Assembly: GCF_002835995.1 (NCBI RefSeq)
Contig: NZ_PJBZ01000044.1
Span: forward strand, 1 to 64,000
Source: Psychromonas sp. Urea-02u-13
GTDB taxonomy: Bacteria; Pseudomonadota; Gammaproteobacteria; Enterobacterales; Psychromonadaceae
Reading direction: 5' to 3'
Length of the DNA: 64,000 nucleotides
The position numbers and the translations under genes were made by a program. The stretch's first letter is position 1. The number at the start of each line of letters is the position of its first letter. A model generated the notes under the pieces. The model was not told where the DNA came from and ran no database searches. It worked only from the letters and a program-made list of their open reading frames with translations. Below, piece by piece: positions 56,635 through 64,000 of this stretch.

Positions 56635-56656
56635 GGCAGGTATCTTTTTACCTGCC
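56635..56656 (+). terminator. Hairpin after rpsA
   Basis: GGCAGGTA/TACCTGCC forms a perfect eight-base stem with a T-rich loop. No T-run follows, so it may allow readthrough into ihfB or stabilise the rpsA 3' end. Confidence 0.6.
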
Positions 56657-56708
56657 AAATTAACTGGAGTCTGCTTACTGCATTCATTAATTTAAAATGA
56701 GGTAAAAT

Positions 56709-56996
56709 ATGACTAAGTCTGATTTAATTGAAAGACTAACCAGCAAGCACTTTCAATTGTCGATTAAAGAGGTTGAAGATAGTGTAAAAGAGACACTGCA
56801 ACTGATGACTGATTCACTGGCCAAAGGCGAGCGAATTGAGGTAAGAGGTTTTGGTAGTTTTTCACTACATTATCGCGCTCCACGTATCGGACGTAATCCT
56901 AAAACAGGAGATAAGGTCGAATTAGGTGGTAAGCATGTACCGCACTTTAAACCAGGCAAAGAGTTGAGAGAGCGAGTTAATGCCGTTAATGCTTAA
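56709..56996 (+). CDS. ihfB: Integration host factor beta subunit
   Basis: A 95-residue HU/IHF family DNA-bending protein. The signature [20 protein letters not shown] is present, with Pro in the beta arm (RNPKTGD). IHF often assists sigma-54 promoters by DNA bending, so it may serve the sigma-54 promoters in this window. It is downstream of rpsA as in E. coli. Confidence 0.95.
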   Translation: MTKSDLIERLTSKHFQLSIKEVEDSVKETLQLMTDSLAKGERIEVRGFGSFSLHYRAPRIGRNPKTGDKVELGGKHVPHFKPGKELRERVNAVNA

Positions 56997-57010
56997 TGCA
57001 TGAACCAAAT

Positions 57011-57042
57011 AAAAATGGTGCTTTTAAAGCACCATTTTTTTT
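57011..57042 (+). terminator. Rho-independent terminator after ihfB
   Basis: Stem AAATGGTGCTT/AAGCACCATTT followed by a T-run (57034-57042). Clear ending of the rpsA-ihfB unit. Confidence 0.92.
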
Positions 57043-57135
57043 GCCTAATTTTTACCAAAAGTTAAATCGCAGATTTATTCCCAAGGCAATTTATAATACA
57101 CTGAGTAAACCATTCACGTGTTAAGAGCATAAAAT

Positions 57136-57423
57136 ATGAAACGTTTTCTCACATTGGTACTTATCGTTTTACTATTCGCCATTGCGATTGTTTTAGGTTT
57201 GAAAAATCAACAAGCAGTTAATATCAATTATCTGTTGGCACAAAGTGAAGTTCGCCTTTCTACGCTTCTTGCGATCAATTTCATGTTTGGCTTTATTATT
57301 TCAGCGTGTTTTGGCACCCTTTTTTATCTTCGTTTAACCATGAAAAATCGCCACCTTCGTAAGTTAAATAAAAAACAACGTAAAGCATTAAACCTTTTAC
57401 GTACAAATTCAGAAAAAGATTAA
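57136..57423 (+). CDS. lapA: Lipopolysaccharide assembly protein LapA (YciS)
   Basis: A 95-residue inner-membrane protein with two helices (about 3-22 and 43-68), the NQQAVNINYLL motif of the DUF1049 family and a basic C-terminal tail. It is always found before lapB and takes part in control of LPS synthesis with LapB and FtsH. Confidence 0.9.
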   Translation: MKRFLTLVLIVLLFAIAIVLGLKNQQAVNINYLLAQSEVRLSTLLAINFMFGFIISACFGTLFYLRLTMKNRHLRKLNKKQRKALNLLRTNSEKD

Positions 57424-57429
57424 CCTCTA

Positions 57430-58593
57430 GTGCAAGAGATCTTCTTCCTCCTGTTACCTGTTGCTGCCTTTTATGGTTGGTACATGGGTGTGCGCAGTGT
57501 TCACCAAAAGAAACAAAAAAAAGAAAATAAGCTCAGTCGAGATTATGTCAAAGGACTTAACTTCCTATTAAGTGATCAGCCAGATAAAGCCGTGGATCAT
57601 TTTATCGCGCTATTAGAAGTTGATAATGAAACTATTGAAACGCATCTTGCTTTAGGTAATCTATTTCGCCAACGTGGTGAAGTTGAGCGCTCTATTCGTA
57701 TCCATCAAAACTTAATTGCACGCCCTTCATTAACGCGTGAGCAACGTGATTTAGCCTTGTTACAATTAGGCAGAGATTTTTATCAAGCAGGCTTATTTGA
57801 TCGCAGTGAAGAAATTTTTATACAACTGAAAGATTCTCCTGAATATAAACAAGTGGCATTAGAGAACCTGCTAAAAATTTATCAGCAATTAAAAGATTGG
57901 CAAGAAGCTGTTAGTGTTACTGAAATGCTAAACCGAATTGGCAATGGTAAAGTTAAGCGTCGTACGCTTTCTTATTTATATTGCAGTTTGGCGGCTGACG
58001 AAGACGATGAAAAGCTGCAAGTAAAATTATATAAAAAAGCACTGATTACTTTCCCTGCTTGTATAAAAGCAAGTTTGGCTTTGAGTGATTATTACCAGCG
58101 AGTTAATAAAATAGATAAAGCCCTATTAATATTAGAAAGTATTCCAGATGTTGATATCGACTTTAGTGAAGTCGTATTAGAAAGGCTATTAATATTACAT
58201 CAGCAGTTAGGCAGTGAAGAAGAGCTCATTAACTACCTTTATCGCATTATTAGCCTAGGAGCGGGGGCAAGCAGTGTGATACTGCTTTCAAAGTTAATTG
58301 CAGAGTTTCGTAGCGTAGAAAAAGCACAAGCATTTATGCTTCAAGAATTACGTCGTAATCCAACGATGAAAGGTTTTAATCAGCTGATGACTTACCACTT
58401 AACGCTTTCTGAAGCCGCCAGTGAAGTAGAAAGTTTATCCTTTTTACAGAAATTAGTCGCAGAACAAATAAAGTTACGCCCGCAGTATCGCTGTCAAAAA
58501 TGTGGTTACTCAAGTAATAAATTATACTGGTTATGCCCCTCTTGTAAGACTTGGGGAAGAATAAAACCTATTCGAGGCCTGGATGGGGAATAA
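57430..58593 (+). CDS. lapB: Lipopolysaccharide assembly protein LapB (YciM)
   Basis: A 387-residue TPR protein anchored by an N-terminal helix (IFFLLLPVAAFYGWYMGV), with TPR repeats from about 35 to 330 and a C-terminal rubredoxin-type metal site: CQKCGYSS and CPSCKTWG. LapB guides LpxC to FtsH for proteolysis. Start is GTG 57430, six bases after the lapA stop. Confidence 0.94.
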   Translation: MQEIFFLLLPVAAFYGWYMGVRSVHQKKQKKENKLSRDYVKGLNFLLSDQPDKAVDHFIALLEVDNETIETHLALGNLFRQRGEVERSIRIHQNLIARPSLTREQRDLALLQLGRDFYQAGLFDRSEEIFIQLKDSPEYKQVALENLLKIYQQLKDWQEAVSVTEMLNRIGNGKVKRRTLSYLYCSLAADEDDEKLQVKLYKKALITFPACIKASLALSDYYQRVNKIDKALLILESIPDVDIDFSEVVLERLLILHQQLGSEEELINYLYRIISLGAGASSVILLSKLIAEFRSVEKAQAFMLQELRRNPTMKGFNQLMTYHLTLSEAASEVESLSFLQKLVAEQIKLRPQYRCQKCGYSSNKLYWLCPSCKTWGRIKPIRGLDGE

Positions 58594-58602
58594 AAGAAAG
58601 CA

Positions 58603-58630
58603 GTTAGCTATCAGCTGTCAGTTATTAGCT
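58603..58630 (+). repeat. Short dispersed palindromic repeat after lapB
   Basis: GTTAGCTATCAGCTGTCAGT followed by TATTAGCT lies ten bases after the lapB stop. It is related to sequences after amtB (18153-18170) and within the palindrome at 12891-12981. The rest of the 126-bp gap up to pyrF shows no other recognised element. Confidence 0.5.
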
Positions 58631-58719
58631 AAGACCCAGCTTCAAATAACTTAGCTCCATGCAATTATTATATAAATTAGAAGTGGGACTTTAGTCCTGC
58701 ATTATAAAAGAAGAAAACA

Positions 58720-59421
58720 ATGAAACAGATTTTCGATCCAAAAGTAGTGATCGCATTAGATTACGATAACAAGCAAAGCGCATTAGATTTTATCGAGCAA
58801 CTTGATCCTTCAACTTGCCGTCTTAAAATTGGCAAAGAGATGTTTACCCATTTTGGTCCTGATTTTGTAAAACAAATTGTAGCGAAAGATTTTGATGTGT
58901 TCTTAGACCTTAAATTCCATGATATTCCAAATACTGTGGCTAAAGCTGTCAAAGCGGCTGCGGATCTTGGTGTGTGGATGGTTAACGTACACGCCAGTGG
59001 TGGTCGACGTATGATGGAAGCGGCCAAAGCTATTCTTGAACCTTATGGCGATAAAGCACCACTATTAATCGCTGTGACGGTATTAACGAGTATGGATGAA
59101 AGCGACTTGTTAGAGCTTGGCATTGAACTATCACCTCTTGAGCAGGTGAAACGACTGGCTATTCTAACTAAATCATCGGGACTTGATGGTGTTGTTTGTT
59201 CATCGCATGAAGCAACCGAATTAAAAGCATTGTTAGGTAAAGAGTTTAAATTAGTGACACCAGGTATTCGCCCTGAGGGAAGTGAATCAGGTGATCAGCG
59301 CCGTATTAAAACGCCTAAGCAGGCAATGGACTCTGGTTCTGACTATTTAGTCATTGGACGCCCAATTACTCAGGCTGGAAATCCGGCACAAGTTTTAACA
59401 GAAATTAATGCAACGCTATAA
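58720..59421 (+). CDS. pyrF: Orotidine 5'-phosphate decarboxylase
   Basis: A 233-residue TIM-barrel enzyme for the last step of UMP synthesis. Catalytic motif [15 protein letters not shown] has the Asp-x-Lys-x-x-Asp array; [19 protein letters not shown] is the phosphate-binding loop, and YLVIGRPIT is at the end. The lapA-lapB-pyrF order is conserved in enteric bacteria. Confidence 0.96.
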   Translation: MKQIFDPKVVIALDYDNKQSALDFIEQLDPSTCRLKIGKEMFTHFGPDFVKQIVAKDFDVFLDLKFHDIPNTVAKAVKAAADLGVWMVNVHASGGRRMMEAAKAILEPYGDKAPLLIAVTVLTSMDESDLLELGIELSPLEQVKRLAILTKSSGLDGVVCSSHEATELKALLGKEFKLVTPGIRPEGSESGDQRRIKTPKQAMDSGSDYLVIGRPITQAGNPAQVLTEINATL

Positions 59422-59436
59422 AGCTGGAATGGTTAC

Positions 59437-60123
59437 ATGAAAAGATTTGATATCAATAAATATAAAGCAGAATTTATGGCCAAGTTTGCGGTTGATTTTA
59501 CGCCGTGGATGTCACCTGCGATTCGTGATTATTATTCACTGTTTATCAAAAAAGCGCATAGTAACCGTGAACAATTACTGTCATGGGTGAAAGAGTACTC
59601 TATCTTAAAAGATGGGAAAACGATTAACGTTGCTCAAAAACCCGTTCAGTTATCGCCAGAAGCCAGAGAGTTATTTTTAATATTACAGTCTCAAATTGGT
59701 GAAGAGGTACATGTTGGTGACTGGCTAACGATCTCTCAAGATCGTATTGACCAATTTGCAACGGTAACAGAAGATAATCAGTGGTTGCACAATGATGTTG
59801 AGCGAGCGGAAAAAGAGTCGCCTTTTAAAACTACGATTGCACATGGTTTTTTAACCCTCTCCCTTTTACCGCGTTTGACTGATAGCGTGAATACCGAGAA
59901 ACCACTTTACCCTGACGCTAAAATGACTGTCAATTATGGTTTAAACCAAGTACGTTTTCCTTACCCGGTAAAAACAGGCAGTATTATACGTGCTCATAGT
60001 CGCCTAATTAAAGTAACACCTATTAAGCGTGGCCTCGAGATCGAAAAAGAGATCTCTGTTGAAATAAAGAATACACGTCGGCCAGGGTGTGTTGCTGTAT
60101 CGGTTGTACGTGTTTATTTCTAG
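59437..60123 (+). CDS. MaoC-like hydratase family protein
   Basis: A 228-residue protein with a variable N-terminal part of about 85 residues and a C-terminal MaoC/hot-dog domain: GDWLTISQDRIDQFATVTED, followed by NQWLHND with the catalytic Asp and His of the hydratase motif, and TIAHGFLTLSLLPRL. Such enzymes hydrate enoyl-CoA thioesters (R-specific) or act on similar acyl chains. The substrate is unknown. It follows pyrF by 15 bases and may be co-transcribed. Confidence 0.8.
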   Translation: MKRFDINKYKAEFMAKFAVDFTPWMSPAIRDYYSLFIKKAHSNREQLLSWVKEYSILKDGKTINVAQKPVQLSPEARELFLILQSQIGEEVHVGDWLTISQDRIDQFATVTEDNQWLHNDVERAEKESPFKTTIAHGFLTLSLLPRLTDSVNTEKPLYPDAKMTVNYGLNQVRFPYPVKTGSIIRAHSRLIKVTPIKRGLEIEKEISVEIKNTRRPGCVAVSVVRVYF

Positions 60124-60130
60124 TCATAGC

Positions 60131-60180
60131 TAATGATGATCTTTTGAGTGCTTCTTAAGGTCATCATCAATTTTATCTTT
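60131..60180 (+). terminator. Hairpin terminator after the MaoC gene
   Basis: TAATGATGATCTT (60131-60143) pairs with AAGGTCATCATCA (60157-60169) with one mismatch and one wobble, followed by the T-rich ATTTTATCTTTT. The remainder of the 418-bp gap up to the first flagellin contains the promoter listed separately and no gene. Confidence 0.7.
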
Positions 60181-60433
60181 TATGTTTCATCTCCTCTTAG
60201 TTCTAAATCTCCAAAATACCTCCATCGAAAAGATTGCCACCTTTACGGCATGATACCCATTATTTCAATCACGAATAATTGACAGGATCTTTGTCCATTA
60301 AAAGGATCTTTACGGGTAAAACGTCATGCTTAACTCGTAAGCTTTTGATTTTTAATTGTTTAAATCTATTTCACAACGCTCCCCTAAGCCTTAAATACGA
60401 TATTGCTCCTACAAAATTTACTCTTCTAAAAGT

Positions 60434-60449
60434 TGGCATGTAAATCGCA
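60434..60449 (+). promoter_or_regulatory. Putative sigma-54 promoter of flagellin 1
   Basis: TGGCAT-GTAAA-TCGCA keeps GG at -24 and GC at -12 and differs from consensus at two positions. The start near 60460 gives an 82-base leader. In Vibrio, flaA alone among flagellins uses sigma-54. No sigma-28 motif with correct spacing is seen upstream of this gene. Confidence 0.65.
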
Positions 60450-60541
60450 TTATAAAACTTGAGAGTAAAAATTGACGGCAAAACGAACAAACATTGCCGA
60501 TTTTTCCCGTAAAGGGACAAAAAGGAACAAAGGAGTAAATC

Positions 60542-62512
60542 ATGGCTCAGGTAATTAATACAAATATAATGTCGCTTAACGCACAGCGTCAATTAAACAA
60601 AAGTCAGCTTACGCAAAATGAAGCAATGGAGCGTTTGTCGTCAGGCCTACGTATCAACAGCGCAAAAGATGATGCCGCTGGTCTTGCTATCTCAACAGGT
60701 ATGCAATCACAAATTCGTGGTATTAACCAAGCGGTTCGAAATTCAAATGATGGTATTTCGATGGCACAAACGGCCGAAGGGTCAATGGATGAGATGACCA
60801 ACATATTACAACGTATGCGTGAGTTATCAGTGCAATCAGCGAATGATACGAATTCAGCATCTAACCGTGAAGCGATTCAACAAGAGGTTGATCAATTACA
60901 TAATGAACTTGATCGCATTGCAAGTACGACTGAGTTTAATGGTGTGAAATTATTAGATGGAAGCTCAGGTACAACCACGTTGCAAATAGGTGCAAACTCT
61001 GGTGAGACGCTCAGTTTTTCTATTGAATCGGTAACCACTAATGATTTAGGTTTAAATGGTGGTTTAAATAAAGGGGAGCTTAATGGTGGCCGTGTTTCTA
61101 GTGCGACTACTGGCACAGCAGGTGAAATGCTCATTAATGGTGTTGATGTACCAGCTTCGGAAACAGGCTCAGCTGCTGATATTGCTAAAGCAATCAATAT
61201 TAAAACGGCTGAAACAGGTGTGACAGCAAGTGCTTATAATGTTATTCAAGGCGATGATGCAAGTGCAACAGTAACCGGTAAAACAGATGGAATGACGATT
61301 AAAGTGGGTAATGCAGACGCGATAATATTAGGTCCAACATCTTCAATGGATAACTTAGTTGAAACCATTAACCGTGATGTAGCTGGGGTTACTGCTTCAG
61401 TGGGTGATAAAGGTGAGTTGTTAGTCACCAATGATACTGGTGAAGATATTGCCATCAGTAAAGGGCAAGGTGCCGGCATTATCAGCACCGATAGCGCAAC
61501 TCAAGCTGCTATTTCTGGTGCACAAGTAACGTTAACTACCGCAGTTGGTGTACAAGATGGTCTAAAGACTACTTATGATGGAGAGGTAATTACTCGTGAT
61601 GCAGCACAAGCTACATTTGATACAAGTCCTCAAGCCGCAGCTGATGCTGCTACTCTTACTGCTGCCTTGGGTGTTTTTGATACCGCACAAGGTGTATATG
61701 ATGCTGGCGTAGTTGTGTTGGCGACAGCACAGGGCGTGTTTGATACTGCTCAAGAGACCGCTTTAAATGCAGCTCCTGCAGAAGAATTCTCTGGATATTT
61801 GGCACTAGATAGCGCTGATGACTCTCCTATTAATGTGAGTGGCACTAGCCCTGGTGTCGCAGGATTTACAAACTCAAATGGTGCCGACTCGGTTGTTGGC
61901 GAAGTTGCAACTTTAGCTAATATTACAGAGGCAGATAAACTACAAATTAATGGTATTGATATCGCACAATTTTCAGGTGCGGGTGCTACTCCGACAGATG
62001 CAGAACTAACTGCTTATATTAACTCTTATTCAGAGCAAACTGGGGTGACGATGTCAGGTACCGCAGCTGCAGGTTATCAGTTCTCAGCTGAAGGTGGTCG
62101 TAGCATTGAAATTTCTTCGGGTGCAGACACGCAAGCTGGGCGTGCAAAAGCTTTAACTGCCTTAGGTATGCAAAGTGAAATGGGCGGAAAAGTGATTGAT
62201 GGTTTAGGGACTAACGTACGTACGGTTCAAGGTGCATCAAGCACCTTGAATAAAATAGATGCTGCTTTACAGCAGATTTCAGAGTCTCGTGCTGGCTTAG
62301 GTGCGGTGCAAAACCGTTTAGGGTCTACGATTTCTAACTTAGAAAACGTATCGCAAAACTTATCGGCGTCAAACTCACGTATCCAAGATGCCGATTTTGC
62401 TGCGGAAACATCTAAAATGAGTAAAGCACAGATTCTGCAACAAGCAGGTACCTCTATGCTTTCGCAGGCTAATGCAAGTACTCAAAATGTACTGTCATTA
62501 TTACAAGGATAA
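60542..62512 (+). CDS. Flagellin with extended central domain
   Basis: A 656-residue flagellin, much longer than the common 280-400. Conserved D0/D1 regions are at both ends: N-terminal [20 protein letters not shown] and [19 protein letters not shown]-terminal LGAVQNRLGSTISNLENVSQ and DFAAETSKMSKAQILQQAG up to LLQG. The central 300 or so residues include two flagellin hook IN-type motifs (MLINGVDVP; LQINGIDIAQF) and an Ala/Thr-rich stretch with repeated GVFDTAQ units (about 61660-61760). AAAGGAG precedes the ATG. A strong terminator follows. Confidence 0.95.
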   Translation: MAQVINTNIMSLNAQRQLNKSQLTQNEAMERLSSGLRINSAKDDAAGLAISTGMQSQIRGINQAVRNSNDGISMAQTAEGSMDEMTNILQRMRELSVQSANDTNSASNREAIQQEVDQLHNELDRIASTTEFNGVKLLDGSSGTTTLQIGANSGETLSFSIESVTTNDLGLNGGLNKGELNGGRVSSATTGTAGEMLINGVDVPASETGSAADIAKAINIKTAETGVTASAYNVIQGDDASATVTGKTDGMTIKVGNADAIILGPTSSMDNLVETINRDVAGVTASVGDKGELLVTNDTGEDIAISKGQGAGIISTDSATQAAISGAQVTLTTAVGVQDGLKTTYDGEVITRDAAQATFDTSPQAAADAATLTAALGVFDTAQGVYDAGVVVLATAQGVFDTAQETALNAAPAEEFSGYLALDSADDSPINVSGTSPGVAGFTNSNGADSVVGEVATLANITEADKLQINGIDIAQFSGAGATPTDAELTAYINSYSEQTGVTMSGTAAAGYQFSAEGGRSIEISSGADTQAGRAKALTALGMQSEMGGKVIDGLGTNVRTVQGASSTLNKIDAALQQISESRAGLGAVQNRLGSTISNLENVSQNLSASNSRIQDADFAAETSKMSKAQILQQAGTSMLSQANASTQNVLSLLQG

Positions 62513-62582
62513 AGTGAGGTGGTAAATCAACGTTAATAAACGGCAATAATTGCCACATTAATTTGATATACCATTACAGGTA

Positions 62583-62641
62583 AAATGGGTGAAGGTTTCG
62601 TAGGTTTTTACTCTCATTTTCTCCTCAAGTTCCACCCATTT
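62583..62641. repeat. Inverted repeat downstream of flagellin 1
   Basis: AAATGGGTG (62583-62591) and CACCCATTT (62633-62641) are perfect inverted arms separated by 41 bases, just before the flagellin 1 terminator. Could form an extended 3' UTR structure. Confidence 0.5.
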
Positions 62642-62666
62642 AAAGGTAGCTTCGGCTACCTTTTTC
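62642..62666 (+). terminator. Rho-independent terminator of flagellin 1
   Basis: AAAGGTAGC-TTCG-GCTACCTTT with a stable TTCG tetraloop followed by TTTTCGG. Clear terminator. Confidence 0.93.
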
Positions 62667-62729
62667 GGTTTTAGTCTTTTATTATCTTCCTCTCTTTAAT
62701 TATTCACTCGCAAGCAAACACGGCCAGTT

Positions 62730-62765
62730 CACCACGAAGGGCACAGAGAACGCGAAGAAAACTCA
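62730..62765 (+). repeat. Partial CCACGAAG repeat (copy A)
   Basis: CCACGAAGGGCACAGAGAAC and GCGAAGAAAACTCAAA resemble the left arms of copies B and C but no matching right arm is found nearby, so this is a partial copy. Confidence 0.6.
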
Positions 62766-62807
62766 AATAATCGGTTTTACTCATAACGGTAAACACACAA
62801 GAAATTA

Positions 62808-62914
62808 ACCACGAAGCCGCTGCGCAGCACAGAGGACACGAAGAAAATCAAAAGAATTAGGAATTAGGGGCAGGTTTTAGCTTTTAACTTCCTCTTCCTT
62901 CGTGCTTTGGTGGT
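62808..62914. repeat. CCACGAAG palindromic repeat, copy B
   Basis: Left arm starts ACCACGAAGCCGCTGCGCAG and includes CACAGAGGACACGAAG; right arm CTTCCTTCGTGCTTTGGTGGT (up to 62913) is its approximate reverse complement. Contains an inner CTGCGCAG palindrome. Non-coding. Confidence 0.75.
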
Positions 62915-62950
62915 GAATTGCTTTTGATCTTGCTTACCGCAACAAAAAAT

Positions 62951-63043
62951 TCACCACGAAGCCGCTACGCTACACAGAGGACACCAAGAAAATCAAAAGA
63001 GTCTAGGGGTTTTAACTTCTTTGTCCTTCGTGCCTTGGTGGTT
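62951..63043. repeat. CCACGAAG palindromic repeat, copy C
   Basis: Left arm TCACCACGAAGCCGCTACGC and CACAGAGGACACCAAG; right arm TCCTTCGTGCCTTGGTGGTT (63024-63043). It is a second copy of the same element in the same orientation as copy B, only about 37 bases after it. Bases 63044-63226 show nothing recognised apart from AT-rich DNA. Confidence 0.75.
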
Positions 63044-63226
63044 AATCGCTTTGGTACGGGGTTATCATGAGCGCTTCCTCGCTCTAAAAAGATCATTTTT
63101 ATTTTCTTTAGATCCTATTAGATCCTGATCTAAGCGTTTTTAAGTATACTATATGAATATTTATGGTATTTAAAATCAACTAGTTAAAGTTTTATGTTTT
63201 TAATTTTAAAAAATAGCCCTTTTTTC

Positions 63227-63253
63227 TAAAGTTATTAGACTGCTGGTCGATAA
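63227..63253 (+). promoter_or_regulatory. Sigma-28 promoter P1 of flagellin 2
   Basis: TAAAGTTA-N11-GTCGATAA matches the enterobacterial sigma-28 consensus TAAAGTTT-N11-GCCGATAA at 14 of 16 positions with exact spacing. Confidence 0.85.
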
Positions 63254-63320
63254 GGTTATTAAGTCAGCACATCGACTGTTTTGAAAATGAACCGTTAGAT
63301 AAAGAATTTTTAAAAAACAT

Positions 63321-63347
63321 TAAAGTTATTTTTTAAGCGGTCGATAA
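63321..63347 (+). promoter_or_regulatory. Sigma-28 promoter P2 of flagellin 2
   Basis: A second TAAAGTTA-N11-GTCGATAA, identical to P1 in both boxes and with the same spacing, 94 bases downstream. The spacer differs, so it is not a simple recent duplication. The start near 63355 gives a leader of about 68 bases. Confidence 0.87.
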
Positions 63348-63422
63348 GTAAATTATAACCAACTAAATCGGTACTTAAGCTTTATAAAAACTTAAGTCAG
63401 AATATAAACTAAGGAGCACATC

Positions 63423-64000
63423 ATGGCTGCAGTAGTAAACACAAACGTAATGTCATTGAACGCACAGCGTCAATTAGGCAAATCACAAGCAACTTCTAAC
63501 CAAGCAATGGAACGTTTATCTTCTGGTTTACGTATCAATAGTGCTAAAGATGATGCTGCTGGTCTTGCAATCTCAACGGGTATGCAATCACAAATCAAAG
63601 GTATCAACCAAGCAGTACGTAACTCAAACGATGGTGTGTCAATGGCACAAACTGCAGAGGGTTCAATGGATGAGATGACTAACATCTTACAACGTATGCG
63701 TGAACTATCGGTTCAATCTGCCAATGATACAAACTCATCGTCTAACCGTGAATCAATCCAAAAAGAAGTTGACCAATTACACAGTGAGCTTGACCGTATC
63801 GCATCAACAACTGAGTTTAACGGTACTAAACTGTTAGATGGTAGTGCCGGTAAAACAACACTACAAATTGGTGCCAACTCAGGTCAAACATTGAGCTTCT
63901 CAATTGATTCCGTAACCACTAATGATTTAGGTTTAAACGGTAATTTAAACAAAGGCGAACTTAATGGTGGTCGTGTTACTACAGCCACTACCGGTACAGC
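63423..64000 (+). CDS. Flagellin 2, N-terminal part (runs off window)
   Basis: The first 192 residues of a second flagellin; the gene continues past the right edge. It starts [20 protein letters not shown] and shares nearly the whole visible N-terminal region with flagellin 1, including [18 protein letters not shown] and [15 protein letters not shown] precedes the ATG. Driven by two sigma-28 promoters, unlike flagellin 1. Confidence 0.95.
   Translation, partial: MAAVVNTNVMSLNAQRQLGKSQATSNQAMERLSSGLRINSAKDDAAGLAISTGMQSQIKGINQAVRNSNDGVSMAQTAEGSMDEMTNILQRMRELSVQSANDTNSSSNRESIQKEVDQLHSELDRIASTTEFNGTKLLDGSAGKTTLQIGANSGQTLSFSIDSVTTNDLGLNGNLNKGELNGGRVTTATTGT

Noticed and set aside
60465-60503. GCCGATTT upstream of flagellin 1 considered as a sigma-28 -10 box
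   Set aside because: The only TAAA-like -35 (TAAAAATT) is 22 bases away instead of 11, so spacing is wrong; the sigma-54 motif fits better.
62720-63060. CCACGAAG repeats considered as a CRISPR array or integron attC sites
   Set aside because: Only two to three copies, palindromic with unequal arms, no cas or integrase gene, and no attC core pair GTTRRRY/RYYYAAC in place.

Overview
The window is a 64 kb, AT-rich chromosomal segment from a polarly flagellated marine gammaproteobacterium. Gene order matches Vibrio, Shewanella and Pseudomonas: an MSHA pilus block, fliEFGHIJKLMNOPQR-flhBAFG-fliA, cheYZAB, parC-parP-cheW-DUF2802, then ccmABCDEFGHI. Protein sequences and base composition look most like Psychromonas, but the genus is inference; no rRNA or other marker is present. 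No tRNA, rRNA, CRISPR array or intact insertion sequence was seen.

Layout. (1) 1-12881: the 3' end of a csrD/mshH-type EAL gene, a reverse-strand PLP enzyme, then a tightly overlapping operon for the MSHA type IV pilus machine (mshI, a pilN-like gene, mshJKLMNEG). It ends in a patatin-barrel (PlpD-like) gene where other species carry pilin genes. (2) 12986-16101, reverse strand: lipA, lipB, ybeD and dacA (lipoate synthesis and PBP5). (3) 16395-18142: glnK-amtB with an NtrC-type site and a sigma-54 promoter. (4) 18365-18931: an outer-membrane-type lipoprotein. (5) 19036-46188: flagellar basal body, export gate, polar placement genes (flhF, flhG), sigma-28 (fliA), chemotaxis core, a motCD-type stator pair, and the parC/parP array-positioning genes. 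(6) 46287-53336: the complete cytochrome c maturation operon. (7) 53356-60123: mlaA, cmk, rpsA, ihfB, lapAB, pyrF and a MaoC-type hydratase. (8) 60542-64000: two tandem flagellin genes, the second cut by the window end.

How it works together. Sigma-54 type promoters are visible before fliE, flhA and the first flagellin; two tandem sigma-28 promoters precede the second flagellin. This fits the Vibrio-type hierarchy in which sigma-54 plus an FlrA/FlrC-type activator drives the basal body and FliA, and FliA drives late genes. No flrABC genes lie in the window. CheA carries four copies of an acidic DEFExLLDELHG repeat, matching the presence of ParC and ParP, which tether chemoreceptor arrays at the pole.

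Most unusual points: flhB has no ATG, GTG or TTG start in the expected place but a well-spaced Shine-Dalgarno before ATC; flhA also seems to start at a non-standard codon; a MITE-like element with an 18-bp perfect palindrome sits between fliJ and fliK; palindromic CCACGAAG repeats fill the inter-flagellin gap; the MSHA operon lacks pilins and ends in a type Vd-like phospholipase; and MlaA lacks a lipobox. I did not find a clearly new multi-gene system; the window is mainly well-known machinery with these local oddities.
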